A stretch of 64,000 nucleotides of DNA from Eretmocerus hayati. Its lineage: Eukaryota > Arthropoda > Insecta > Hymenoptera > Aphelinidae. A program made the position numbers and the translations under genes. Below are positions 50,150 through 61,926 of this stretch, in pieces (positions within the stretch are counted from its first letter, which is position 1; every line of letters starts with the position of its first letter). The DNA is taken from positions 135,272,715 through 135,336,714 of the forward strand of contig CM056742.1 of the NCBI GenBank assembly GCA_029851415.1, read 5' to 3'. Below the pieces are notes generated by a model. That model was not told the origin of the DNA. It did no database searches and saw only the letters and a program-made list of their open reading frames with translations.

Positions 50150-50600
50150 GGCTTTCATATTCCGGATCCCTGACTTTTGTCTCTACACCGGTTTTCCCCA
50201 TGGGCGAGGGGCAGGAATACGCCCTGCCAGCGCGTCGGTTTGGGGGACGGCCACCACCAAATTACAAGTGGTTCAACAATGACCCGCTCCTCCTCTCCGA
50301 CTACCGAATTTCGGGCTCGGTTCCCAGCACAAGGCCGAAATCCACCCCTCAGTGAGGGGTTTGAGATCCTTCTAGGCTTCCTTGGAGCCTAGGTAGCCCC
50401 AAGGGTTGATGGATAAGGCGTCCAGGCTTGCATTGGTATCGCCTGTAGACGATTTCAATGCGAGTTCCTAGACTCACCTATTCCCGGGTGCCGGATGAAA
50501 ATATGCGGAGATGCCGCGCTCCGGCGGGCGCTGACTGGGGCCGGGAGTTTATCAGACTCCAGGGCTAAGGCACCGAGGTGCCTCAACCCAACTTGTGAGT
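50150..50600 (-). mobile_element. GC-rich retroelement remnant, copy B (inverted)
   Basis: The complement of this block matches 42090-42700 in several segments. The frames it opens on the plus strand (50092-50355, 50177-50392) are by-products of its GC content. Confidence 0.5.
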
Positions 50601-50609
50601 TAAATGAGA

Positions 50610-52490
50610 CGTGATACAGGTGTTATTCCTATTCGAATCGTTGAATAGATACAGAGATTTCAAGACTATTTGGACTGTCTCAAATTCTGTGGCAATGGGT
50701 CCACTCTTGGGCTCCGCGTGTCTTTCCCCCAATGCTGAGAATTTTGGCCTTATGAGAAGCAACATTGAATGGGGCCCACCAGTGGACCCCGCCGCACTTG
50801 AGGGAAGACCATCAATTTCAGCCTCCGCAGCGAACGTGTTGAATCCAAAATTTGTTTTGGCTACGAGAGGAAAATATCTGGTATGAATGTAATGTCAGCG
50901 TTGAAAAAATTCACCAAACGCGAGATGATTTAACAAAAAATCCTCATGCGTCAGTGAAATATTTTAGTTTTTTGAGCAGTACACGCGTGCCTGACACCTC
51001 TAAATTATGTCAAAAGATGATATTATTCGTAGCAAACATCTGTGAGATTCTCATGGATTGTTAGAGAGGGCACACGTTTTCAAATGTCAGTATAACCTAA
51101 TATTCCTAACTCATGAACCTGTCTCAAAAGTCATGGACTGCGATGTGTCTGCTACATTTACAGGCTTGGCTAAATCTTCATACAACAGACCCAATTCAAC
51201 AGAATTGGTAATTTTGGATTTCTCATGGTTCTTCTTGCTTTTTTTCATTAACGCATTTCCAACCTCTTTTCGAGGTTATTCTGCGGTACCTGCAGTCTAA
51301 GGTGGGTTCCGAACCTCCGAAGCCACCGAAAGGCACTCATGAAAATTCACATTGGTGCCGGCCGAGAAACGAGCCCAAGCCTCATTTCTTATAGTTCATG
51401 CAGTTGTTGCAACGCATTATACAATATTTTACTTGAAGAAGTGACAGGAGAGAGCAAAACAAAGGAGGAAATGAAGATTTTAATGTTCATTCGATGCATA
51501 CTACTGACCAAGACCGCAAGTACTCAAAGCTCAAGTTTGATGCGAGAGAAAAGAGAAAGAGGATCAGGAAGAGAGTGAATCATTGAATAATTAATTGCCA
51601 TGTGGCTTGGTTTGTGCTGCTAGTTAAACAATGAGTCCCGGAAACCTTGCGGATGGAAGAGTAGTCTACTTGGCTCGCTGGTCAAGAATTTTTTACTGGA
51701 GCATTCATCGACGAGTGTAGCTGCATCTGCAAGTTTGTTTTGCGTGCTCAAGCCGTCCTACTGAAGATAATTGCATCTGAAGAGCAAAACATAATGGAAA
51801 ATCCTCAAGCATCTGTCACGAGCATGGATAAAATTCTGTACATAATAAGAGTCTTCTCTCGATTTCTGGAGTTTACGACCAACTGCACAAGTCGTGGCAT
51901 TCTTTTAAGGTCAGATACCTCATGGCCATCAAAATGGCTCTGCTTCAGGATAATGAAATCAGTTTTACTTCATGAATACCATACTACACACATTTTTTTC
52001 AAAAACCCTCGTGATTGAAGATTTTCGTGAGAAATTGGTTTGTGGGATCATAGAAGTCGACATGTAGATAGGTTATGATCACCAGTGAGAATCCCGTCCA
52101 TTTTGATGAGAGTATTGACGAATGAATATTGGATGAGATCGTCGTCGCACGTTTGAATACTGATGGACATTGGTTGTAAATTTGCGCGTGAATTTAATGA
52201 ATCAAAATTCTGTCTGACTACTTGTCCTATTTGTAACGTAGATCTTTATGCATGGACTATATGATTGCGTTCATTCTGAATCTAGATATTCTCTCTCGAG
52301 CTTTGACTATGGATATCTTTCGCCATTTTTCAGAAATATATTGCTAGCCCCCATCCAAACTAGAAATATAGTAAGTTTATTTCCTTGTATTCCATGCTTT
52401 TTCATTTCCTATAGTGTGTCGCATTGTGATACTTCGCGCCTTGACTATATCACGGACTCTTTCTGAAAATGTGCTGTTGCGAATTTGGCA
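50610..52490. other. no gene recognised
   Basis: A plus-strand frame to about 50886 (containing NSVAMGPLLGSA) looks somewhat protein-like but has no motif I recognise and no clear gene context. The rest shows nothing. Confidence 0.35.
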
Positions 52491-52499
52491 CCAGGAGGA

Positions 52500-53105
52500 A
52501 TTCATTTTATTTATTTATTTAGAAAATTAAACGGGCTTAAAAGCCCTTGCACATAAGATAACATAATAGTATAATATAATTCATTATTAATATATAACAG
52601 TTTAATGGTTCAAGAATAGATAATAATCATCATTATAAATTTCGAATATGTAAAATGAGAAAGAGAATCTTCCTATTGTGACCCTGAGGTCATAACATGT
52701 TATGCATTCATCCACTATGATTCATATAAGACAAAATCACCCAATAATATTGACCAGGTCCCGATAAAGCTCAGTCGTATTCAGCTCGAGTTGTAAGCTA
52801 CTTTTAATGATAGATATTTGCTCCAGGTTTTGCAAATTGACTGGCAATAAATTCCATATTCTTCTAAGTCTATGCGTTGTTGAATAGTACATAAAGTTAG
52901 AATGGCAACAAGTTTCATTAATATTGCGGATGTGTCTCATGTCATACCTTACTTCTCTCACATTAAATAGACCATTCACGTAGTCACTAGAGAATAAGCC
53001 ATTCTTTATCTCATAGGCCACCACACAGTCATGGTAGGCTAATAGTTCGGACAGGCTCAGCAGTTTGAACTTTTTACGCGCTTCTGTGTGTAAAAAGTAT
53101 CAAAA
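52500..53105 (-). mobile_element. 5'-truncated non-LTR retrotransposon, 3' end
   Basis: A minus-strand frame (stop at 52737, open to a TGA at 53100-53102) encodes the extreme C terminus of a non-LTR reverse transcriptase protein, and the RT catalytic core is absent. The C-terminal tail carries the familiar pattern RYDMRHIR, then HRLRRIWNLLPVNLQN and a following I.KSSL, as seen in jockey/CR1-like elements. The 3' UTR continues to a TAAATAAATAAA tail at about 52505-52520. It is a dead, 5'-truncated copy. Confidence 0.75.
52737..53099 (-). pseudogene. reverse transcriptase C-terminal fragment
   Basis: About 120 codons begin inside the protein, with KKFKLLSLSELLAYHD preceding the conserved tail. 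It has no start codon of its own and no catalytic residues; it belongs to the truncated retrotransposon at 52500-53105. Confidence 0.72.
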
Positions 53106-53128
53106 ATTTCTTCCAAAAATGTTCAAGC

Positions 53129-53281
53129 TCTTATTAGTCAACTGATGAGCTCAATCTCATCACAAATGGAACAATTTACTCTTATCAGTTAACTTATAAG
53201 CTCAATCTCATTACAAATGAAACAATCTACTCTTAATAGTCAACTAATTAGCTCAATCTCATTACAAATGAAACAACCTAT
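53129..53281. repeat. 51-bp minisatellite, 3 copies
   Basis: Units start at 53129, 53180 and 53231 with TCTTA.(T/C)AGT(C/T)AACT and share AGCTCAATCTCAT(C/T)ACAAATG. It lies next to the 5' end of the truncated retrotransposon. Confidence 0.9.
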
Positions 53282-53752
53282 TCTTGAAAATGAGCACAAC
53301 ATATGCATAACAAACTGAATCTCAGACTTGTGATTCGTAGCTTTCATGGAGTGAGAAACTTTGCTTTATAGCTGCGCACATTATACATACGCGTATGCTG
53401 TGTGAGGCACCGATATGTTTCGACAGTTCTGCATGCGCGCGCCTAGTTTGCCGTATTACCCAAGTTCAACCCCCCTGAAGGCAAAAGGGATGCGTCCGTA
53501 CGTTTGCTCTCCATCTACACACTTATACTGTGCACACAAACAAACAAATAAATTTATGTGTGAACACATATACAAAGACAACATACATGAACTAATGCAA
53601 ACGCTCGAGGCTGAATACTTGCTTAAAAATCCCTTTCAATCCACAGTAAATCTTTAACGGTTAAAATTTTCGCTCAACCTCAAGATCGAGTACGATAAGA
53701 ATGGATCTTATTGGTTATTCTATGATACCGCTGTTGGTACATATATGATATA

Positions 53753-54151
53753 ATGAGTGCAAAGCAGAGTTGTGAGAAAGTCAAGGATTTTTACGAATTG
53801 ATTTTGAAATTGCATTCAATAAATCTGGTTGACATGGAGATCAGAGCCGATCGGTTAATCGATAAGTGGCTGCAAACTCACTAGCTTACAGAAATTCCTT
53901 CTCATGTGCAGCTAATAGAGCATCAACAGGGGGTAGCAGCAAATTCACTACCACTCTATGGCACCTACATTGTGGCGCACAAGGTACGTATTACAGCAAA
54001 AGCTTGGATTGAGTGGTGTATGGAGTCGCGTGACAGGTTGACTTACTCTACTTGCTCGATGCGCGTGATTATAGAAACGCTTGAAAGCAGAGAGCGAGAG
54101 AATGTAGAGGCGCGAAAATTATACACCGATCAAGTAATGAAGTTTCGATAA
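53753..54151 (+). pseudogene. unidentified 132-codon ORF interrupted by one TAG
   Basis: From ATG 53753, 43 codons (MSAKQSCEKVKDFYELILKL and onward) run to a TAG at 53882-53884. The same frame then stays open for 88 more codons to TAA at 54149-54151, including LPLYGTYIVAHKVRITAKAW and a charged C terminus (ESRERENVEARKLYTDQ). Both halves have ordinary protein composition, so one broken or readthrough gene is more likely than two. I do not recognise the family. No introns or poly-A signals were established. Confidence 0.4.
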
Positions 54152-54159
54152 GCAAATAT

Positions 54160-56990
54160 TATGTCAAAGCATAGTTGAGTCTACTTCGACGAGGCACAGA
54201 TTTTTTCAAAGCTTTATCATTTCATGCTCATCAATTACTTGCGAATGGCAGAAGATCATACCAGTGGTTCAACTATTATCGTTCCCATTGCAAGAAAAAT
54301 GATGTGTATCAGTAGATTGATGCAGGTTTACTAATCGTTTTCGGATAAAATACTCGAGCTGTCGAATGACACTCTTATCGAATTCAATCGTAATGAAACG
54401 AAATTTTTCTCTCATTGTTCGCAATTATTTTCATTTGATCTTCATTTTTACAAATTTTCCTTCATTATTTTGATGTGGTTTTTCATCTGAACACGGGAGC
54501 AGTGATGTCATTTTTTAATGAATCAATATTTTTCGCCTACAGAGGCGTTTTGAGGTTAAATTCAGAATCTAAACCCGCAAAAATGTATTTGGTCTCACAC
54601 GATTTGATGATATACTCTGTGAATCTTTTGAGGGGTATATCTGATAACTTTGTCGAAGGGGATGTAAACCAGGAAATGAATATAGTTGAGGGAATTTTTT
54701 TTTTTCAAGAACAACGATGCCTTCGTCCTCAGATTGGGGAAATACATAATAAAAATCCTTAGCCATCCCCTTCCCCCGACGACTTTCTAGTCCATACTTT
54801 AAAATTAGGGTTGCCCGTCTTCTTAAACGTAGAATAAGAGGGAGCCTCATATTTCCCGTGCCCCTCCACGACGGCGGAGCTCTTGTGCGCCCCAAAATTA
54901 GGCCTTGCCCGCGAGTGTTTGCATTGATTTCGATATTCTTGAACAATTTATTTTCATTTGTTGCCTCGTTTATAACTCATTCCTTCCAAATTTCATTTCC
55001 ATATCTTCTATTAGTGGATATAAACTCGAGAGCGTGTCACGGGTGAAGATGAACGGTGACCACTAACAACATGACCCATTTTCTACCCATTCGTTCAGCT
55101 CCTACCCTTCTCAAGGGCTGCAGAATTGCAGTCCCTCGACACCTTCTTACTACGCGTACAAATATGCGTATCTACGATTACTTAACCACACATCAGTACC
55201 ACATTTCCGTATTCCTTATATCACGTTATGATTGTAATCACCAGTTCGCCATGTCACAAGCGTTGGATGCCCAGTCGCATCCGGAACAATGTATAGATTG
55301 AGCCTTGAAATTACAATTCGGTTTCATGATTATAAACCTCGTTGTGAAAACAATGCTTTGTGAGAGGAAGATGCAACAAGTTCAGTAAATTACACGATTT
55401 ATGACGACTTCTATAGAAAAAATAATGAAATGACCGTCAATATCATCTACTGGGGACGACTCTCCGTCATTCCATGGGAAGTGTTTTCTAGCAAATATCA
55501 AATGGAATAAAATTTCACCTAACTACAAATTGACTGTGTTCGGCCTGATCCAATTTGAAACTGCCTCTCGAGGTATCGGAAAAGTATTCGAGTGAAATGA
55601 ACGTGAATTGAGTTTGAAGCATTGTCATTCGATCCTCTTTGAACATCATGAAATCCTTGAGATGATAAAATCGCGAAGACACACAGTGCAGTACCGAAAA
55701 GGTAATGCGATGGACATCAACGCGTATCTGTCTTGCGGACCCTTTGAGATACAATTATGAATTCTGAAATTAGTTGATGGTGCTCTAACGAAATGGAGAA
55801 GTATATGGTTTGTTATCTCAAAATGGGAGATGTCTTCCTCGTAAATGATTATGCAAGCCTTCATCTGACGTAAAATTCTGATCATAATCATCGACTTTCA
55901 AGTCAATTCGGCTTAGTATGTCGGAAACTAATCTCAATTTTGATAGCTTCAGTTCCACTGAATAGTTTCATTTTGCGAAGGAAGGGGGAACGCACCATAG
56001 CCAGCGTAGAATCGAATTTTTTCATCACATTTTGTGTTTCAAATTCAGATTCCCTCAAGATTTCTTTTGATGCACCCCTTGTCGAAACGGAGCTCAGAGG
56101 TGCGTAAGCCGAGTTGCAAAATAATTTTTTCGTCTGTGACACGGTGATCATTTCAGCAGAATTTTCATCAAAAGAGTGCACGCTGAGACAAGTGCCAATT
56201 TGAGACATTTAAGCAATCCGGTTCGGCCCTAAACCACTCAAACTGTAGTGATTATGTACCTGATCGATGATATACTCATCAACAAAATCCAAAGTATTGT
56301 TGCTTGACCGCGCATTACTTCTCTTGAACTCTTATTTGGCTAGTAGCGTGACTGCGCGTGCCAATGGTTGAAATCCTGTTACCCCGTGAATTTTTTCTGA
56401 AAAATTTATGGGTATTGCGTCATGTTTGAATCACAAATTCTGTCAAGTGATGAAAATCTGAGTACTTCTTTATTCCCTGGCACCAGTATATACCTATAAA
56501 CAATTTACCCAACACACCTTCTGTCGAAAAATATCCTCCATATGTATAACTTCACGATCATTCTTCATCACTATCTCAACAGAAAAAATGAGGTTCGAAG
56601 ACTCCATATGAAACCATCGCAAGAAGGTATAACCCGACGAAATTGCAATACCAGATCAATGCGTGAATGTGCAAATGGTTGTATATGCGGGTTTCGATGC
56701 AGAAGTCTGCGTTTGATCCAGCCAGCCAACCGCGTAAATATTTCAGCGTGACCCTATCCGAGCCAACACAATTCGCTCGCAGCTGCAAAAAAACGCGCGT
56801 CACGTTTCCGGCCACGTGATGGCTTTAGCTGCAACTTTGAAGGGACATGCATGCAACCGACCGCTGATAAAGGTTGCGAAACAATTGACCAGGGGTCTGA
56901 CTGTAATGGTGCTCCAGCAGCCTATTTTAGTCTGTGAAATTTTGATACGGCTTTGTCAGGTTTGGTCAATGTAAATCAACGACGTAAAAA
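54160..56990. other. no gene recognised
   Basis: There are several 80-125-codon frames without motifs. A GC-rich patch at 54770-54910 resembles a transposon fragment by composition only. Confidence 0.35.
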
Positions 56991-57184
56991 AAATGCAATG
57001 GATTCTCAACCACGTGGTTGGAATTCTATCACAATGTAGTCGAAAATTTTGTTCGAAATTCATGAAATTATCCTATAATGTAGAAATGAACATCAGCGGG
57101 GCGTCACTGAGAGCCTTTTGGGCTAAAAATCAAGGCACTGCAGTCACCATGCAAGCTGTAAGTTATTTCTATTTTTCTGCAATT

Positions 57185-57285
57185 CTCAAGTGATTTGGGC
57201 TAAACGACGAGTGGACAAGTTTTTGTCATTATCTAACTATTATTTAGCCCTCTGGTAATTTAGCCCATATTGCAAGATAATAAGA
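57185..57285. mobile_element. palindromic MITE related to 15343-15445
   Basis: AATTCTC.AGTGATTTGGGCTAAACGACGAG on the left and TTTAGCCCATATTGCAAGA on the right are inverted, and the former matches the intron-3 element. Confidence 0.6.
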
Positions 57286-57326
57286 CAAAATGTGGATGAA
57301 AAATATGCCCACAGTATTGGTAGGAG

Positions 57327-58393
57327 ATTGGGAGTAAACATCTACCGGTACTAGGGCAGCCGAGGGGCGGGGGGGGGGAGGAGAATCCATCATGGCTGCC
57401 CTGGGGTGACACTGTAGTATTGTTTTGCATGCGAGCTAATCGTTTAATTGTGAGCCTTGAAATTGGGGAAAGTCATGTACACGTTGTATGTGATATTACT
57501 GGATGGAAGTGCAGTGAGGGAAAAATGATATCATGGTCCAGATTGTGGGTCAAGCGCAGCATTATACAAAGTAATGGTCCAGCTAATACTAACCTTACGA
57601 TACAAAACAACTGTGAGTGTGTGTGCAATTCTGTCTTTCTGTTTATGACTTAGGTTGAAACATCCATTGTGATATTTACCGATGAGAAGTTGAACAGAGG
57701 GGAAGATCTGTAATTTTATTCGCTTGTGCTTTCTTGAAAACCCTGGAGTTCAGTTTTGACCCAGTCTTTTCTCTTTATAGTTCCAGAGTGAGAATGTCTC
57801 CTATCTAGTTGTAATACCTTCAGTGAAGCAGGAGATTTAGTAGTACTGTTCACAACCAATGTAAGTTGCTCGTGGGAGAGAAAGAGTGCGGAGGTTGGAG
57901 ATTTTCCAACACATGTCCATTGAATCTCATTCTCACTTATTGAGGCGAATTTCATCTGAGAACAGAACGAAGAAAAAAATTTTTGAGATGCCATATGGGC
58001 AGAGAGATTACTTGACTGACGGTATAATCCAAAACAAGAAAATAGTTGGAAAACTCCGATAAAGAGATGTTGGAAAGTCTTCAATGTCTTAACACGTACT
58101 TGATTTCACGAGAACTCTCATTAGAGCTGAGCAGTACTGGTGAGTCTTTCTCATTTGATGGAAGTGTTTCAAATAGCCAAGAGACATTCTTGGATGAAAA
58201 CTGAAATGAGATGGGACTGAAAATGAGTCGAAACTGAATAATACTTACAAAAAATAATGCACTAGGTTGGCAATCATGCTCCCATGCAGAACAATACTAC
58301 CGTGTCACCCCAGGACGGCCATGATGGATGGTCCTCTTTCCACACGCCCCTTGGCCGTCCTTGTGCATGCCGGTAGGTGTTTACTCCCAATGC
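57327..58393. mobile_element. about 1.07-kb segment bounded by inverted repeats
   Basis: 57327-57433 and 58278-58393 are diverged inverted copies (GGGAGTAAACA(C/T)CTACCGG ... TCATGG ... CCTGGGGTGACAC.GTAGTATTG). Between them a minus-strand frame (57716 to about 58084) has no ATG at its start; its first ATG gives about 92 codons with an Ig-like stretch (SISENEIQWTCVGKSPTS). It is either a transposon or a rearranged duplication. Confidence 0.5.
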
Positions 58394-58854
58394 CTGCGAT
58401 CAAGTTGTTCACTTTTTTTCTAATTCTCTTGTGATTTGGGTTGAAAAATGGGTTGTGGAATATAAGTAGGACAGAAACAAGGTTTCGATAGCTTGTCTCA
58501 AGGTACGAATCATCAAAATCTCTATGTGAAATGTGTTTCCAAGTTTTATGGTCGCGGTGCACCGTGACTGCATCGCTGATCGTGTCCCATTGGGTGACTG
58601 ATCGACTGAATCTGCCAAGCCTAGCTTGCGTGAAAAACGCGCACCTCTTTCATCATAGGTATAATACGGGACCCTTGAGATTGATAGGTTGTGGTCTTTG
58701 GACGGCATTTGTTTACGGGTTTCGGGATGTTCCGAGTTCCCAAGGAAAAACCTCCTCCGGATTCGAAATTCCCAACTCAATCAAAACATACTTTCTCTAC
58801 CACAATCTCCAGCTCGGAATTCGAGCTCATCGATTGAATTTCAACTTCGTTAAT

Positions 58855-58965
58855 TGAAATTATCGATTCAACTATGCGGTTGAATCTCAACTACATGGTT
58901 GAAATTTAACCACAATAAAGTTTAGAATTCTGGTTGAAATTTATAAAATCTTTACAGTGAACTTA
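58855..58965. mobile_element. TTCAACCA-family MITE remnant
   Basis: It contains GGTTGAATCTC, CATGGTTGAAATTTAACCA and ends TAAAATCTTTACAGTG. Confidence 0.5.
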
Positions 58966-59830
58966 TCCTGGCTCATGAGAGTTTGTGAGGAATTGCTTCA
59001 CTTGTCTGAGCTCTGTATTTGCCTGACGCTTGTGTAATGTACAGCCTACTGAAACCTTTCCTCTCTTTCTCGGGCTGAAATATTGACACCATCTATAGGA
59101 TCGTGGCCAGTACTCCGTTACTCTTTTCGCCCTGTCCAATTGGAAATTCCAGGAAAATGGTCGAAAAGTGTCTGTTGCTTTGCTAAAGTATTTGCGAGCA
59201 AAATTTACTTAGAAAGTATGTAGACACCCGGAAACACTTGATCAATATTGTATTTACTGTCGAAACCATTTGAAAATGATATCCAGAATCCGACACTTTA
59301 GCAGAAGTGGATCAAATGATTCCTGAGATACCTCATCCACCCCCAAATATTCAGATTCGGTCGACCATATTACCGATTCTCTAAAGGAGTTTTGTGAGCA
59401 GTTTTGAATTGGTCGGTCACAAATCCATTGATCGCTCAGAATCAATTATCCTTAAATGCTCTGAAATGCTTTGGAAATATTGAAAGATTGATGGTTCATG
59501 GAGGTATATATATCATCGAATCTATAGTTTGAATAAATCAATGAGCCATTACTGCATCGAGTCCTTACCAGAAGGTATTCGCATAAATATGAAAACCACC
59601 CAAATCGAGATTATACGTCTTGCTCTGTGCACACCAGTACACCCTTGCGTCCAATTCTTGCGTTGAGATAGAAATAGAGAGAAGAGTCTGCGTGAATTTT
59701 TAAAGCCAGACAAGCACCCGCGTCGATTGATATCGAAGGCACTGCAATATATACCTCCTTCAGCCTCCAGCACAAATGGATTTTGCACGCTATGGGATTA
59801 CCATGCTCTCAAAGCCTCTCTGCTTGCTCG

Positions 59831-59832
<2 letters not shown>

Positions 59833-59907
<75 letters not shown>
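59833..59907. repeat. TC microsatellite
   Basis: A pure (TC)37-type tract. The Ser/Leu- and Arg/Glu-rich frames crossing it are artefacts. Confidence 0.97.
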
Positions 59908-59908
<1 letters not shown>

Positions 59909-60476
59909 ACTTTGCAGAAAATCGGCAGAATATTACATTGCCGATACGCGCGTTGTATGCCGAGAATCTCGCTATACGAACCACAGAAGCAAAGCGAGCG
60001 GAGAAATCCATACTTGACCCATCTAACCACGCATGCACGTGCCTGTGGCGCCTTTATTGGTATAGGTCAATTCCCCGAAATATCTCGAGCGTTTGCTTCT
60101 TGAATATAGTCTTGGAGAATATCAGAAATTTGCGCATGCAAATTTCAAAATACGTATTTGATAATAGCTCGAAGAAGAGGAATCATATTTTATCGGAATG
60201 GAATTTTTGAAAATTGATGTTTTAGTCGATTTGTAAAAAATTCCTTCGATCTGATAAATGTATGACTGAGAATGAAATATTGATTACATAATGTTAACAG
60301 AGGCCAATTCATTACTACATGTTAATATGTAGAATCAGATCAGCAAAAGCTCATTTTCGACCCTTGTAAAGTCGAGTTATAGAGAATTGAAAAGATGGAA
60401 TGCGGATAAGTTATCGATTTCCATGTGTTTGGGCGAATTTTTTCAAGACATGGTTACTTGATCTCCCATCTTGCAG

Positions 60477-60637
60477 AGTGCCAACTCAATTGTCTGGAAT
60501 ATTGTCTATTTACGATGGAGCTATTGCTCTATGGTTTGAAGGATGCATGTATGATCCATTTGAAACCCAAAAAGCTAGGGCACAGTTAAATCGAGCTTAT
60601 AGCATTATTCCAAGCAGGAACTTAGCCCGTTACGCAG
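60477..60637 (+). CDS. candidate internal exon, unknown protein
   Basis: The acceptor is atctcccatcttgcag and the donor is CGCAGgtaat. In one frame it reads 53 codons including GILSIYDGAIALWFEGCMYD, entering in phase 2 and leaving in phase 1. There is no homology that I recognise. Its last 37 bases plus the donor lie in the 210-bp tandem duplication that follows, so a partial second donor exists at about 60847. The phase does not fit directly to the ORF at 61953. Confidence 0.25.
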
Positions 60638-61020
60638 GTAATCTGCAATGATCCCATTTGAGTAGTTGCTTCTAAGACTTCTAAGCACGAACTAAAATGA
60701 TCGTTCTTTCATGAGCCTAGAAGCACTTGTGAAGAAGACTGCACTTTTGAAATATCAACATTTTTAGATGACGAATAACCACAGATCTATGGAACCACAA
60801 AGGTAATTATAGCATTATTCCAAGCAGGAACTTAGCCCGTTACGCAGGTAATCTGCAATGATCCCATTTGAGTAGTTGCTTCTAAGACTTCTAAGCACGA
60901 ACTAAAATGATCGTTCTTTCATGAGCCTAGAAGCACTTGTGAAGAAGACTGCACTTTTGAAATATCAACATTTTTAGATGACGAATAACCACAGATCTAT
61001 GGAACCACAAAGGTAATTAT
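60601..61020. repeat. perfect 210-bp tandem duplication
   Basis: 60601-60810 and 60811-61020 both start AGCATTATTCCAAGCAGGAA and end AGGTAATTAT, with no difference seen. A recent duplication or an assembly artefact would both explain it. Confidence 0.95.
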
Positions 61021-61151
61021 CATGAGTAATTTTGTAGATTTTTCGTCCTTGATGGTTCATATATGAGTTGATTATTTGATCTCATCGATCTTGAAGAACG
61101 GTGGGAAACTAAATAGATTCCCAAAATTTCATGAAAAAATTTTATTGCTAC

Positions 61152-61184
61152 GTTTCGTCCACTAGGTTTCGTGGACCTCATCAG
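61152..61184 (-). ncRNA. hammerhead-ribozyme-like motif (left arm)
   Basis: On the minus strand CTGATGAG is followed by the hairpin GTCCAC-GAAACCTA-GTGGAC and then GAAACG, the order of a hammerhead core. There is one extra G before stem II compared with the minimal consensus, and stems I and III are not resolved. Confidence 0.4.
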
Positions 61185-61472
61185 GCTTCAGGTTTCTGTT
61201 TTGACACATAAAGATGGAAAATATGAAATTTTTTACGAATGATGGATGTATAAATATTCAAGATGCGCAACTTACTTTATTCTTTAGATCGTCGTGATAT
61301 TTTTTGAACGATCTTGTAATAGAGCACAGACATAACGTCTGGCTCCTGTCGATACAGGTAAATAGAATGAGTCATCGGTCTCATTTTACACTCATATTTA
61401 TAGTATTAGCGCGATCGCAGCATACAGTAGGTGACATATATGTGAAAAGTAGTGCATGTGGGAGAGAGAAAC

Positions 61473-61505
61473 GTGATGAGTTCCACGAAACCTAGTGGAC
61501 GAAAC
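61473..61505 (+). ncRNA. hammerhead-like motif (right arm), degenerate
   Basis: The plus-strand copy reads GTGATGAG, then TTCCAC-GAAACCTA-GTGGAC and GAAAC. The first core base is G instead of C, which would be expected to inactivate cleavage. Confidence 0.35.
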
Positions 61506-61926
61506 GTAGCAATAAAATTTCTTTCATGAAATTTTGGGAATTTATTCAGTTCCCCACCGCCTTTCAAGATCGATGAGACCAAATAATCAACTTATATACA
61601 AGAGTAATTACTCACAATTCGTGGAAATATATAAAAGCGTGTAAGCTGTGCTAGTCATTTTGAACTGTAAACTTTCATCAAATGATGGATCTGAATTATT
61701 TGTCAGTTGATTATCAAATGCAACACGGCAATGACTGGAAAATAATCAGAGCTTCTGCACGATTTTTGTAGCGGCTGAATGAGGTGGAAGAATTTAATTG
61801 CATGCCTCCGCATAGGTTACGCGCATGTTGATACGTAGATTGAGTAGATAAAAATTTTGCAGCCAGATTTGTCCGTTCTTGATCCCAATAAAACCACTTT
61901 AGGAATTGTGTTCTAACATAACTAGA

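Larger units (their letters stand above)
61061..61597. mobile_element. inverted-repeat element with hammerhead-like arms
   Basis: Arms 61061-61175 and 61484-61597 are inverted copies starting near TATGAGTTGATTATTTG(A/G)TC and containing TTTTATTGCTACGTTTCGTC. Inverted ends with ribozyme-like motifs recall Penelope-like element termini, but no reverse transcriptase is present. Confidence 0.6.

Noticed and set aside
50092..50392. Plus-strand frames rich in Pro, Arg and Gly
   Set aside because: They coincide with the inverted copy of a non-coding GC-rich repeat.
59776..60210. 144-codon frame rich in Ser-Leu
   Set aside because: It is produced by the TC microsatellite at 59833-59907.
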